From: Pseudovibrio flavus
GTDB taxonomy: Bacteria; Pseudomonadota; Alphaproteobacteria; Rhizobiales; Stappiaceae
Direction: 5' to 3'
Assembly (NCBI RefSeq): GCF_009711345.1
Contig: NZ_SMMA01000063.1
Location: forward strand, 267,658-306,068
DNA: 38,411 nucleotides
Shown: piece by piece, positions 15,841 through 24,384 of the stretch
How the letters are laid out: every line of letters begins with the position of its first letter
Numbering within the stretch: the stretch's first letter is position 1
Notes under the pieces: model-generated
Database searches by the model: none
Seen by the model: only the letters and a program-made list of their open reading frames with translations
Told to the model about the DNA's origin: nothing
Made by a program: the position numbers and the translations under genes

Positions 15841-16512
15841 ATGATCTTTCGTCGACAAAGCGAAGAAGATGACACGATTGTCAGCATGCTTGCTTCTGCT
15901 TTGCGGCGGGACATCTCGTTCGGGGCGCTTCTTCCAGATCAAAAGCTGAAAATTGCAGAGCTGCGCGCACGGTATGGTGGCTCGAACCATTCTATGCGTG
16001 AGACGCTACGCTTGCTGTCAGCGGAGGGGCTGGTAGAATCAACGTCGCAGCGGGGCTTTCGGGTTATGTCGGCCAGCGCTGAAGATGTGCGTGACATCGC
16101 TTTGGTGCGTATCGAGATCGAGAAGCTCGCGCTGGCGCTGGCGTTCAAGAACGGCGATGTGGCGTGGGAAGGGCGAGTAATTGCAGCCCATCATGCGCTA
16201 CAAAAAGCCGAGGAAGCAGTTCGCCAGTCAGCCGATGACCTGAGTGCGCTTGAGTGGGACGAAGCTTGCAGGGCTTTTTCGGCTGCGTTGATTGAGCGCT
16301 GCGATAGCCCTCGGCTGATAGACCTCCAACTTAAGCTTTTCAATCAAAGTAGTCGGTTTCGCTTAGCCCAGCTTCGGGAAGGGCAGCTGGACTTTGCATC
16401 CAGAAAGGTGCGCCAGCAGGCGCTACTGGATGCTGTGCTAGAGCGCGATGAAGTAGCTGCGCGCGCACTTCTCCAAGAAGAAATTCAGACAGAACTCAGG
16501 GCTGAAACGTAA
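15841..16512 (+). CDS. GntR-family (FCD) transcriptional regulator
   Basis: The 223-residue protein has an N-terminal winged helix (about 10-75) with KIAELRARYGGSNHSMRETLRLLSAEGLVESTSQRGFRV, and a helical FCD domain at about 85-215. AGGGATAATT precedes the ATG. It lies 23 bases upstream of the NMT1-type ABC operon and probably controls it as the first gene of the operon. The ligand is unknown. Confidence 0.92.
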   Translation: MIFRRQSEEDDTIVSMLASALRRDISFGALLPDQKLKIAELRARYGGSNHSMRETLRLLSAEGLVESTSQRGFRVMSASAEDVRDIALVRIEIEKLALALAFKNGDVAWEGRVIAAHHALQKAEEAVRQSADDLSALEWDEACRAFSAALIERCDSPRLIDLQLKLFNQSSRFRLAQLREGQLDFASRKVRQQALLDAVLERDEVAARALLQEEIQTELRAET

Positions 16513-16535
16513 TTAGAGATCATCGGGAGGGATAC

Positions 16536-17546
16536 ATGATCAAAGTTAATCGTCGTGGTGCACTGGCACTGATGGGTGGAACTATTGCCGGTGCTTTGGC
16601 GACGCCTGCATTGGCGCTTAATAGAACCGTAAAAGTGGGCGCGCTTCGGTTCACGTCGCACTCTGGCAACTTCGTTGCGTTTGAGCGTGGTTATTTCGCC
16701 GAGGCAGGCCTTAACGTCGAGTTCAAGTTCTTTCAGGCAGCGCAGCCCATGGCTGTCGCAATTGCCAGTGGCGATATCGACTATGCCGTTACAGCAATTT
16801 CCGGCGGTCTTATCAACCTTGCAGACAAGGGCGCGATCAAGGTGATCGGCGGCGCACTTTCAGAAGAGCAGGGCATTGACGGGCAGAAATTCCTTGCTTC
16901 TGACGCTGCATTTAAGGCGGGTGTAAAAACGCCAAAAGACTTGGCAGGCAAGAAGTATGCTGTGACCCAAGCTGGCTCCTCCTTCCACTACATGGGTGCG
17001 AAGATGGCCGCTGCAGAGGGCATTGACCTCTCGTTTACTCCGCTCCAGAAGGTTGGCACAATCATTGGTGCGATGAAGTCCGGTCAGGTGGATGGTTGGT
17101 CCATCGTGCCTCACATTGCCAAACCGCTAGCTGGTTCGGGCGCGGTCCACATCATCGGAAATGTGGCCGACTACATCCCGAACTATCAGGTAACCACTGT
17201 GTTTACTTCTGCGAAGAACGCAGCCAATGAGCGCAGCATGACAGAGAGCTTCCTCTCCGGCTTTTCTAAGGGCGTTGACGATTATACCGCTGCCATGATC
17301 GACGGTTCGGCCAGCAAGGACGAGATGGTAGATCTGATCCATAAATACGTTTATGCGGATCGTCCGCGTGAGAAGGCTGCACCTTCCATCATCAATGGAA
17401 CAATGCGCTTGAATGCTGGAGCAGCGCTGAACGTGGCCTCTGTGCAGGATCAGCTTAGCTGGTTCCAGTCCGAAGGCCTGGTTAAAGCAGATATTCCATT
17501 GGATGCGCTGGTTGATACCTCCTACGTGGAAACCATCGACAAGTAA
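16536..17546 (+). CDS. SsuA/NMT1-type ABC substrate-binding protein
   Basis: The 336-residue binding protein has a signal peptide, MIKVNRRGALALMGGTIAGALATPALA. Its NRRGALAL stretch resembles a twin-arginine motif, so Tat export is possible. The mature part has the NMT1/THI5-like opening VKVGALRFTSHSGNFVAFERGYFAEAGLNVEF, followed by a SGDIDYAVTAISGGLINLADKG region and a PKDLAGKKYAV region. Family members bind sulfonates, nitrate, taurine, pyrimidine precursors or aromatic acids, and the substrate cannot be chosen here. GGGAGGGATAC gives a strong ribosome site. The ATPase and permease follow. Confidence 0.92.
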   Translation: MIKVNRRGALALMGGTIAGALATPALALNRTVKVGALRFTSHSGNFVAFERGYFAEAGLNVEFKFFQAAQPMAVAIASGDIDYAVTAISGGLINLADKGAIKVIGGALSEEQGIDGQKFLASDAAFKAGVKTPKDLAGKKYAVTQAGSSFHYMGAKMAAAEGIDLSFTPLQKVGTIIGAMKSGQVDGWSIVPHIAKPLAGSGAVHIIGNVADYIPNYQVTTVFTSAKNAANERSMTESFLSGFSKGVDDYTAAMIDGSASKDEMVDLIHKYVYADRPREKAAPSIINGTMRLNAGAALNVASVQDQLSWFQSEGLVKADIPLDALVDTSYVETIDK

Positions 17547-17559
17547 TAGTGTTGCTTTG

Positions 17560-17585
17560 CAAGGCGATTTTGACGTCGCCTTGCT
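17560..17585 (+). promoter_or_regulatory. hairpin between binding protein and ATPase genes
   Basis: GCAAGGCGA at 17560-17568 pairs perfectly with TCGCCTTGC at 17577-17585 around an eight-base loop, 14 bases after the binding-protein stop. The following sequence TACGCTTTTC is only weakly T-rich. It is probably an attenuator or 3'-end protector favouring the binding protein. Confidence 0.7.
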
Positions 17586-17606
17586 ACGCTTTTCATTGGA
17601 AACCTA

Positions 17607-18374
17607 ATGGATATTCGACTGGACGGCATTGGCCATTCCTACGGCGATGTCGAAGTACTAAAAGACATTTCTCTCGATATTTCCTCTGGCCAGATTGTAT
17701 GCATCGTTGGCCCGTCTGGGTGTGGTAAATCAACGTTACTTCGCTTTTTGGGCGGGTTAGAGCGCCCGAAAACCGGCGAAGTTTTGCAGATAGGCTCTCC
17801 GCCGGAAGGCAGCCTCAACCCGCTGACCTATGTCTTTCAGGATTTCGCACTGTTGCCGTGGCGTACTGTTAAGGGTAACGTTTCTCTTGTTCTTGAGGGC
17901 CATGGTCTGCGCACGGATCAATCCTCCGCGATTATCGACGATGTTCTGGCTCGCACCAAGCTAACGGAGTTTGCAGATGCATTGCCGAAGCAGCTTTCCG
18001 GCGGCATGAAGCAGCGCGTCGCGATTGCAAGAGCGCTTGCCGTTAATCCCGCCGTGATGTTGATGGACGAACCGCTCAGCGCATTAGATAGCCAAACGCG
18101 CGAACTGCTGATGGATGATCTGGTAGATCTGTGGTCGCGCCAACCATTCACGGCGGTATACGTCACCCATAATTTGGCTGAGGCTGTAAGGCTGGGTCAC
18201 CGCGTGGTGGTTCTATCCAGACGTCCGGGCAAAATTCGCGAAATCGTCGAGATCGACAAACATTTGAATGCGCGAGAGTTTGGCGATGCTGATTTGGACG
18301 CACACCAAAAGCACTTATGGCGATTGATGCGGGATGAAGCGCGTGCCGCAGATGCGGAGCTTCTTCATGCTTAA
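17607..18374 (+). CDS. SsuB/TauB-type ABC ATPase
   Basis: The 255-residue ATPase has Walker A GPSGCGKST (35-43), the Q-loop VFQDFALLPW typical of nitrate/sulfonate importers, the signature LSGGMKQR (130-137), Walker B VMLMDEPLSALD (D154, E155) and the H-loop YVTHNLAEA. The start has TTGGAAAC upstream. Its stop region overlaps the start of the permease gene. Confidence 0.94.
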   Translation: MDIRLDGIGHSYGDVEVLKDISLDISSGQIVCIVGPSGCGKSTLLRFLGGLERPKTGEVLQIGSPPEGSLNPLTYVFQDFALLPWRTVKGNVSLVLEGHGLRTDQSSAIIDDVLARTKLTEFADALPKQLSGGMKQRVAIARALAVNPAVMLMDEPLSALDSQTRELLMDDLVDLWSRQPFTAVYVTHNLAEAVRLGHRVVVLSRRPGKIREIVEIDKHLNAREFGDADLDAHQKHLWRLMRDEARAADAELLHA

Positions 18375-19197
18375 TAAGAATTCCAATGGCAGCGGTGTAC
18401 AGAAAGAGACACAGGGGCGCAGCGTAACCTTTCGCGGTGGTGGGTTTTCGCCTAAACCTCGTCGTTGGATTGGCCCCGTCGTCTTCCTATTCCTCATTGT
18501 TATAGCTGAATGGGGCACTCGGGCTGGTTGGATATCTGCTCTGACAATGCCGAGGCCATCAGATGTATTCGTCACCTTTCAGCAATTGTATGAGAGCGGT
18601 TTGCTTGCCAAGCATTTAGGCCCTTCACTGAGCAGACTGGTTGTGGGCGCAGCTATTGGAGTCAGCATCGGCATTGGCGTGGGCGTGTTGATTGGGCTGT
18701 TCTCTTATATCCGGTCCGGAATGGTCCCGTTGATTGCTGCCATCTTTCCTATTCCCAAAATTGCGCTCCTGCCGCTTTTTGTCATCTGGTTCGGCATTGG
18801 TGAGGGCTCAAAGTATGCGCTGATCGCTTTTGGTACATTTACGCCAACTGTAGTGGCCACCTATGGGGCGGTAGATAATGTGGACCGCTCGCTTATCCGC
18901 ATGGGCCAAAGTTTTGGCCTCTCGTGGTGGTCAATCGTCAGGAAGATTGTGCTTCCGGGAGCTATGCCCGGCATTCTCTCCGGTCTTCGCATCAGCCTTG
19001 CCATTGCAATCATTCTGTTGGTCGCGGCTGAAATGCTTGGGGCCGAGTACGGTATTGGCGCTTATATTCTGGAGGCAGGTTCGCTCTACGATCTTGAGCG
19101 GCTGTTTGCGGGTGTGGTGATCCTGTCTCTTCTTGGAGTAATCGTCAGTACGCTGATTGGCTTGATTGAACGCTACATGCTTGATTGGCGTTCTTAG
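18367..19197 (+). CDS. SsuC/TauC-type ABC permease
   Basis: The 276-residue permease has about six membrane segments and the EAA-like loop RSLIRMGQSFGLSWWSIVRKIVLPGAMPGILSGLRISLA near the middle-to-end of the protein. A longer reading from 18334 lies within the ATPase gene. ATG 18367 overlaps the ATPase stop by eight bases and has GGAG eight bases upstream, so it is preferred. It ends the operon and is followed by a strong terminator. Confidence 0.93.
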   Translation: MLNKNSNGSGVQKETQGRSVTFRGGGFSPKPRRWIGPVVFLFLIVIAEWGTRAGWISALTMPRPSDVFVTFQQLYESGLLAKHLGPSLSRLVVGAAIGVSIGIGVGVLIGLFSYIRSGMVPLIAAIFPIPKIALLPLFVIWFGIGEGSKYALIAFGTFTPTVVATYGAVDNVDRSLIRMGQSFGLSWWSIVRKIVLPGAMPGILSGLRISLAIAIILLVAAEMLGAEYGIGAYILEAGSLYDLERLFAGVVILSLLGVIVSTLIGLIERYMLDWRS

Positions 19198-19303
19198 ATA
19201 CTTCGAAAATTGGAAAACGTTTCGTATTGATGTTCCATAATTCACATTCTGCGTAATATGGTGTTGGCTACACTTGGTCCGCCTGATTTGCCTGTTATGT
19301 AAA

Positions 19304-19342
19304 AATGGGAGCGGTCTAAGATCGCTCCCATTCTTGTTTTTT
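19304..19342. terminator. intrinsic terminator between convergent operons
   Basis: AATGGGAGCG (19304-19313) pairs perfectly with CGCTCCCATT (19323-19332) around a nine-base loop, followed on the plus strand by CTTG and six T. On the minus strand a TTTT run also follows, so it can serve the dctM operon that ends at 19377. Confidence 0.9.
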
Positions 19343-19376
19343 GCTCCGGCCGCGCGTGTTTCTTTGTATTAAGCGT

Positions 19377-20654
19377 CTAGAACAGCATGTTCGGTAGGAA
19401 GAGCGCCACCTGCGGGAAGAATGCGATGAAGACGATCAACGCAAAAATCGCGAGAATGAACGGGATGGATTCCCGAATGTATTCTTCGGTTGGGCACTTG
19501 AGGATACCGCAAACCGTATACATCGCTACGCCAACCGGTGGTGTCATGGAACCCATGGTGACCGTGGTCATCATCAAGATACCGAAGTGAACCGGATCTA
19601 CGCCCATCTTGGTAATTACTGGAACGAAGATCGGTGTCAGCAGCAGAACCAGTACCGTCGATTCCACAAACATTCCGCAGATAGCCAAGAAAACCAGAAT
19701 GAGGAATGTGATCAGCATCGGGCTTTCAGAAACACCCAACACTAGTGCTGACAAGCTCTGTGGTACTTGCTCAAATACGATCGCATATCCAAGCATGGAA
19801 GAAAGCATGATGATAAGCATAATCATGCCAATGTCAGAAACTGACTGTTCGGTTACCTTCCACACATCGGCCCATGTCAACTCGTTATAAACGAGGAAAC
19901 CAACAACCAACGCGTAAAGTACTGCGAATGCACCTGCTTCAGATGGTGTGAAGATACCAAAGCGGATACCGCCGATCAGGAAGATCGGGAACAAAAGCGC
20001 CCACTTTGCTTCGTTCATTTTCACCATAACTTCTTTGAAGCTAGGCGGGCTTTGAAGCTCTGCTTTGTAGCCTCGACGGCGAGCAACAATGTAGGTGGTA
20101 CCCATGAGGAATACCGCCATCAAAAGGCCTGGAATAATACCTGCCAGGAAAAGGCGGCCAATAGAAACGCTGCCCACAAAGCCATAGAGGATCAAGCCGA
20201 TAGACGGTGGAATGGTCGCGCAGATCAGGGACGAGAAGGCAATCGCGCAGCCGGTAAAGCCTTTAGAGAAGCCGCGCTCCAACATGGACGGGCCGAGGAT
20301 ACGTGCCTGCATCGCAGAGTCAGCAACTGCCGAGCCGGAAATGCCGCCCATAAGAGCAGATAGTGCGATGGTAACCTGTGCAAGGCCACCTGCCATCCAG
20401 CCGGTGCATACAATAGCAAAGCCGATTAGGCGCTTGGTGATGCCCGTGGCATTCATCAAGTTACCGGCAAGAACGAAGAACGGAACGGCCAGAAGTGGAA
20501 ACGACTGGGAAGCTGCTGCAATTCGCTGAATAGCGATGTTGGTTGGTACAAACTCAGAGGTGAGGAAGAACGTGAAGCTTGCGATACCAATTGCAAATGC
20601 GACCGGCATACCAAGCAGCAGAAACACCGCAAACGCGGCGAGGATTAGCATCAT
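19377..20654 (-). CDS. dctM: TRAP transporter large permease (DctM), second system
   Basis: The 425-residue polytopic protein has the DctM blocks SFPLLAVPFFVLAGNLMNATG, ALMGGISGSAVADSAMQARILGPSML and ICATIPPSIGLILYGFVGSVSIGRLF. Its start has GGAGGAAG upstream and overlaps the dctQ stop by four bases (ATGA). It is not a close copy of the first TRAP permease (5229-6518), so this is a separate system rather than a recent duplication. The substrate is unknown. Confidence 0.96.
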   Translation of the reverse strand: MMLILAAFAVFLLLGMPVAFAIGIASFTFFLTSEFVPTNIAIQRIAAASQSFPLLAVPFFVLAGNLMNATGITKRLIGFAIVCTGWMAGGLAQVTIALSALMGGISGSAVADSAMQARILGPSMLERGFSKGFTGCAIAFSSLICATIPPSIGLILYGFVGSVSIGRLFLAGIIPGLLMAVFLMGTTYIVARRRGYKAELQSPPSFKEVMVKMNEAKWALLFPIFLIGGIRFGIFTPSEAGAFAVLYALVVGFLVYNELTWADVWKVTEQSVSDIGMIMLIIMLSSMLGYAIVFEQVPQSLSALVLGVSESPMLITFLILVFLAICGMFVESTVLVLLLTPIFVPVITKMGVDPVHFGILMMTTVTMGSMTPPVGVAMYTVCGILKCPTEEYIRESIPFILAIFALIVFIAFFPQVALFLPNMLF

Positions 20655-21139
20655 AGCACTTCCTCCGGCGGGAGTTCTTGCGCGATTGGCTCATCGCGAA
20701 GTGTTTTTATGAGATTAACGACGGAGGTAACGGCAAGCATGGCGCAGCCCACTGGTACAGCAGCGGTCACCCAAGCATAGCTCATATCGGTATCAGAGAA
20801 GCGGCGTTCCACGTTCATAGCAGTGAGGTCGTAGCCAAGCTTCACCAAATAAAGAAGGAACGCGATGATTGTCAGAGAAAAGACTACGCTAATGGCTTTT
20901 TGAAGCCCCTTTGGCAGGCGAAGGATAAAGAAGTCTACCCCTATGTGCTCTCCTCGGCGGAGTGCTTGGTTAGCCCCAAAAAAGCAAACCCAGATGAAAA
21001 GAAGCTGGGCCATATCTACCGACCAGATAATCGGGTGGCCAAACCAGCGCGCAAGTGATGCTACAACCACCAGCACAACACAGCCGCTTAGCAGGACTTT
21101 TGAAAAAGCCTGCTCGGCCTTGATTAATTTTTCTAGCAT
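20651..21139 (-). CDS. dctQ: TRAP transporter small membrane subunit (DctQ), second system
   Basis: The 162-residue protein has four hydrophobic segments and the DctQ signature WSVDMAQLLFIWVCFFGANQALRRGEHIGVDFFI. A longer reading begins at 21172, but that start lies inside the terminator hairpin at 21161-21192. ATG 21139 (MLEKLIKAEQAF) is therefore chosen, with a modest AGG upstream. It couples to dctM by a four-base overlap. Confidence 0.92.
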   Translation of the reverse strand: MLEKLIKAEQAFSKVLLSGCVVLVVVASLARWFGHPIIWSVDMAQLLFIWVCFFGANQALRRGEHIGVDFFILRLPKGLQKAISVVFSLTIIAFLLYLVKLGYDLTAMNVERRFSDTDMSYAWVTAAVPVGCAMLAVTSVVNLIKTLRDEPIAQELPPEEVL

Positions 21140-21160
21140 TCTGCAAGACCTGCAAACGTA

Positions 21161-21192
21161 AAAAAGGGGCACAGGAAACTACCTGTGCCCCG
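21161..21192 (-). terminator. intergenic terminator/attenuator after the second dctP
   Basis: GGGGCACAGG (21167-21176) pairs perfectly with CCTGTGCCCC (21183-21192) around a six-base loop. On the minus strand it is followed by six T (21166-21161). It lies 11 bases after the dctP stop, ahead of dctQM, and should set dctP above the membrane subunits. Confidence 0.9.
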
Positions 21193-21202
21193 AAGTTGTT
21201 AC

Positions 21203-22180
21203 TTACTTTGCGAGAACGTCGTTTACCTGCTTACGTAGGTCTTCGAGGCCAAGCTGAGCAAATACAGGTTCAGTTGCTTCTTTGAAGATTGCAGTATCAA
21301 CTTCGTCGATGATCAGACCTTTTTCTGCAAGCTGCTTCATAGCTTTTTCCTGCAGTTCAAGGGTAACCTGAGTTGCAACGTCACCAGCGCGCAGAGCTTC
21401 TTCACGAACGACAGTCTTGTATTCTGCTGGCAGGGTGTTGAACCATGCGTCGCCAGTTACCAGGCCGGTAATCAGGAAGAAGTGACCGGTTTTAGTGTAG
21501 TGGGTTGCAACTTCGAAGAGGCTGGAGTCGTGAATGGATGGGGACTGTGCTTCAGCGCCATCAATAACGCCCTGCTGCAGTGCCGGGTAAACTTCAGGCC
21601 AGCCCATTGGGGTTGGGGTTGCACCCATCAGGCGAACGGATTCCATAAAGATTGGAGCGCCGATGGTGCGGGTACGTACGCCAGCAAGGTCTGCCGGAGT
21701 TTTGATTGGCTTTTTGGTCAGGAAGTGACGTTCACCCTGATACCAGTTGAAGCCCAGAATGCGGTGACCAGAAGCGCCTGCAAGCTTATCAGACCAGCCG
21801 TTGAACAGATCGGAAGTCACGACCTTGTTCATGTCTTCAACGGAAGTAATGAGGAAAGGTGCGCTGAGAATTGCAAGTTCAGGTGCAAATTCTGCCAGAC
21901 GACCACCGTCTACAACCACTGCTGTGTTTGCGCCAGCGCGTGCCTGCTCAAGAATATCTTCGTCGTTACCCAGCTGGGAGTTTGCGAAAATGCGGACTTT
22001 GATGTCGCCTTTGGTGCGCTCTTCAACGTTCTTTTTGAACGCTTCAAGACCAAAGTACACTGGGTTGTCGGTGCTCTGAGAAGTACTGACGTTCAGCATA
22101 TAAGAGCCAGCCAACGCCGCACTGCTAGAAACTGCAAGTGCCACAAGAGAAGCTGCGATGCTCTTGGTGATCAATTTCAT
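21203..22180 (-). CDS. dctP: TRAP transporter periplasmic binding protein (DctP), second system
   Basis: The 325-residue protein has the signal peptide MKLITKSIAASLVALAVSSSAALA. It also has the DctP ligand region DLAGVRTRTIGAPIFMESVRLMGATPTPMGWPEVYPALQQGVIDGAE, with the conserved arginine and GVIDG helix. An in-frame start at 22219 exists, but GGGAGAAAG eight bases before ATG 22180 and the signal peptide fix this one. A GntR regulator is divergent at 22431. The ligand is unknown; two neighbouring palindromes suggest tight control. Confidence 0.95.
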   Translation of the reverse strand: MKLITKSIAASLVALAVSSSAALAGSYMLNVSTSQSTDNPVYFGLEAFKKNVEERTKGDIKVRIFANSQLGNDEDILEQARAGANTAVVVDGGRLAEFAPELAILSAPFLITSVEDMNKVVTSDLFNGWSDKLAGASGHRILGFNWYQGERHFLTKKPIKTPADLAGVRTRTIGAPIFMESVRLMGATPTPMGWPEVYPALQQGVIDGAEAQSPSIHDSSLFEVATHYTKTGHFFLITGLVTGDAWFNTLPAEYKTVVREEALRAGDVATQVTLELQEKAMKQLAEKGLIIDEVDTAIFKEATEPVFAQLGLEDLRKQVNDVLAK

Positions 22181-22201
22181 ATTACTTTCTCCCAAAGTAA
22201 A

Positions 22202-22215
22202 TATTTCGCGAAATA
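22202..22215. promoter_or_regulatory. perfect 14-bp palindrome in the dctP leader
   Basis: TATTTCGCGAAATA is a perfect palindrome 22-35 bases upstream of the dctP start, near its ribosome site. It may bind a dimeric regulator, but its sequence differs from the FCD-type site at 22333-22348. Confidence 0.55.
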
Positions 22216-22332
22216 CCATGATTAATTTCTTACAGAGCCATATTATTTCCCGTAGGCGCTGATTATATTTTGGTATTCGCTACACATCGTCATAATTATT
22301 TGATTCATTTGGGATAGATAGTTAGGTGAAAT

Positions 22333-22348
22333 ATCTAGTATACTAGAT
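22333..22348. promoter_or_regulatory. perfect 16-bp palindrome, candidate GntR/FCD operator
   Basis: ATCTAGTATACTAGAT fits the FCD-family pattern TnGT-NN-ACnA with a GTATAC core and lies in the divergent gap between dctP and the GntR gene. It is about 85 bases upstream of the regulator and 150 bases upstream of dctP, so it can serve both promoters. Confidence 0.75.
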
Positions 22349-22430
22349 TTGCATTTTTGTCTAAGTATGCGCCATGTCGAAATGATGTGTATTCTTCTGC
22401 ATCCCTAACCGGGCAACAACAAGTTTTGGA

Positions 22431-23159
22431 ATGAGCATGAAAGCTACCAAGTGGACAAAGAAGCCTCTTGAGCCGAACTGGTTTCGCGCTGAAGAGGAAA
22501 AAAGCGTGGCAGACAAGGTCTATGACCAGTTGCGCAGGCAGATTGTTACTCTGCAGCGCCGCCCGCGTGATCCATTGCGGGAAAAGCTTCTCGTTGACGA
22601 ATTTGGTACTAGCAGAACACCGGTGCGTGAGGCCTGCTTGAGGTTGCAGCGCGATGACCTTGTATGCATCACACCCAAAAGCGGAACGTTCGTCGCTCCG
22701 ATCTGGATACCTTTGGTACTGGATGCTCATTTTCTTCGAATGGCGGCGGAAACGGCTGTCATCAAAGAATTATCCGTCAAGATTTCAGATGAACAGGTTG
22801 CCGAACTGGCCGATATCGTTGAGCGGCAAATCGAAGCGCGCAAGGCGAACGAACTTGCTGTTTTTGGCCGACTTGATGAACTGTTTCACAGCAACCTTTA
22901 TGAGTTTGCTGGCCATCCCCATGCAAGACGTGCGGTAGAACGGCAGAAGGTCCATTGGGACAGAATTCGTTATGTGGCCATTCCCGACATGCAGCACACG
23001 AGCGAAGTCATTCATGACCACAACGCTATTGTGGAGGCGTTGCAAAAGCGCGATCCAGTTTTGGCAGAGCGTGCGGTAGTGGAGCACTTGCGCACCCTGC
23101 CCGACTATCTGGAAGGGCTTTCACGTTCTAGACCAGAGCTCTTCGAGACAAAAATGTAA
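22431..23159 (+). CDS. GntR-family (FCD) transcriptional regulator of the second TRAP operon
   Basis: The 242-residue protein has a winged helix at about 25-90 (VADKVYDQLRRQIVTLQRRPRDPLREKLLVDEFGTSRTPVREACLRLQ), with the TPVREA signature, and a C-terminal FCD domain at about 100-230. ATG 22437 may be the real start, because TTGGA lies at a better distance from it than from 22431. The gene is divergent from dctP and close to the palindrome at 22333-22348. The hydrolase gene at 23219 follows on the same strand and may share its transcript. Confidence 0.92.
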   Translation: MSMKATKWTKKPLEPNWFRAEEEKSVADKVYDQLRRQIVTLQRRPRDPLREKLLVDEFGTSRTPVREACLRLQRDDLVCITPKSGTFVAPIWIPLVLDAHFLRMAAETAVIKELSVKISDEQVAELADIVERQIEARKANELAVFGRLDELFHSNLYEFAGHPHARRAVERQKVHWDRIRYVAIPDMQHTSEVIHDHNAIVEALQKRDPVLAERAVVEHLRTLPDYLEGLSRSRPELFETKM

Positions 23160-23218
23160 GCCTTTGCCAGTACGAGCAAAATTCAATTTTCAAGAACAAC
23201 AATAAGCCGGTTATCGAT

Positions 23219-24184
23219 ATGGGAAAAATCTTCAAAACTGTAGAGTTGGAACAAGCAGTTATTTCTGAAGCTGCTGAATTTAATGCTGAGCTATACGCGC
23301 AGGCCAAGTTGCTGGAAGATCAATGGGGTAAAGCCCCCTCCGCTATCCGAGAGCAAGTCGCGGCCGGTAAGGGGCCGCACAAATTCGCTCCGCGTTCGGA
23401 AAGTGCAATCGAGTTCGATATTTCCGGCCCTCATGGTGATATTCCCCTTCGGCTCTTCAAGGCTCCTTCCGGTAAGCCGAATGGCGTTTTTGTTTATTTC
23501 CACGGTGGCGGCTTTGTTTTCGGAAATCGCTCGTTCCAAGATCCGCGAATGATGGAAATTGCCGAGCTTGCGAATGTGGATGTGATTGCTGTTGGCTACC
23601 GTTTGGCACCAGAATATGCGTATCCAAAAGGTGCCGACGACAGCGAAGCAGCCTGTCGCTGGGTTGTTGAAGAAGGTGCCCGCTCGCATGGCTGGACCCA
23701 CTTCGTAGTAGGCGGTGATAGCGCAGGTGCAGCCTTTGCTTTGCTAAGCATGATCCGCCTGCGCAGTTGCGGGCTTCAAAGCAAGTTCGATGCAATGGTG
23801 CTAAATGCGGGTTGGTATGATGTAAGCCAGTGCGCAAGCATTCGTAACTCGACAAATCGTGAGAGCGTTCCAACACTTCGCGATATGGAAATGTTTGCCG
23901 AGCACTATCTTTGCGAAGGTGGTGATGCGACAGATCCGGATGTCTCTCCGATTTACGCTGAACTCTCGGATCTGCCTAGAGCGCTTCTGGTTACCGGAAC
24001 GCGGGATATCATCATCGATGACACGCTGCTTCTTGCTGGTCGCCTAGAAATGGCTGGTAACGATCTGGAGATCGACGTTTACGAGGGCGGTGAGCACGTC
24101 TTCCAGAAGTTCCCAATCGAGATGGCGAGAATCTGTAACAAACGCATCGCTGAATACATTCGTTTGGCAACAGTCTCCGCATAA
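23219..24184 (+). CDS. alpha/beta hydrolase, hormone-sensitive lipase (HSL) type
   Basis: The 321-residue cytoplasmic esterase-type protein has the oxyanion motif HGGGF at 95-99, nucleophile S168 in GGDSAG, the acid D263 in TGTRD and the histidine H293 in GGEHVF. These are the complete HSL/GDXG family catalytic set and length. It acts on short-chain esters or related compounds; the true substrate is unknown. No strong ribosome site precedes the ATG. Its position after the GntR gene and opposite the TRAP operon suggests that it processes the imported substrate (inference). Confidence 0.92.
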   Translation: MGKIFKTVELEQAVISEAAEFNAELYAQAKLLEDQWGKAPSAIREQVAAGKGPHKFAPRSESAIEFDISGPHGDIPLRLFKAPSGKPNGVFVYFHGGGFVFGNRSFQDPRMMEIAELANVDVIAVGYRLAPEYAYPKGADDSEAACRWVVEEGARSHGWTHFVVGGDSAGAAFALLSMIRLRSCGLQSKFDAMVLNAGWYDVSQCASIRNSTNRESVPTLRDMEMFAEHYLCEGGDATDPDVSPIYAELSDLPRALLVTGTRDIIIDDTLLLAGRLEMAGNDLEIDVYEGGEHVFQKFPIEMARICNKRIAEYIRLATVSA

Positions 24185-24194
24185 GTTTTTGGTT

Positions 24195-24230
24195 AGTGCA
24201 GGAGCCCAGCCTCCTGCACTGGCCATTTTT
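24195..24230 (+). terminator. intrinsic terminator after the hydrolase gene
   Basis: AGTGCAGGAG (24195-24204) pairs perfectly with CTCCTGCACT (24211-24220) around a six-base loop. Five T follow after GGCCA. Confidence 0.8.
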
Positions 24231-24384
24231 ACGAGAAGACGCGCGTGGATTTCAGTCGTCTGGCTCCGAATTTTCCGCGTGCTATCAAAGCAAGTCTGCA
24301 TAGCTGTTTCCCGCTCTATCAAGCTGCTCTGTTTTCTGCGAGGATTTACCAAGATCAGAGGCCATTTCGTGGTGTGGGGCATAA

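Noticed and set aside
5229-20654. Recent duplication of the TRAP operon
   Set aside because: The two DctM, DctQ and DctP sets share only family motifs, not long identical stretches, and their gene neighbours differ.
21482-22225. 247-residue open frame antisense to the second dctP
   Set aside because: It is a cysteine-rich shadow of a well-supported binding-protein gene, with no recognisable domain.
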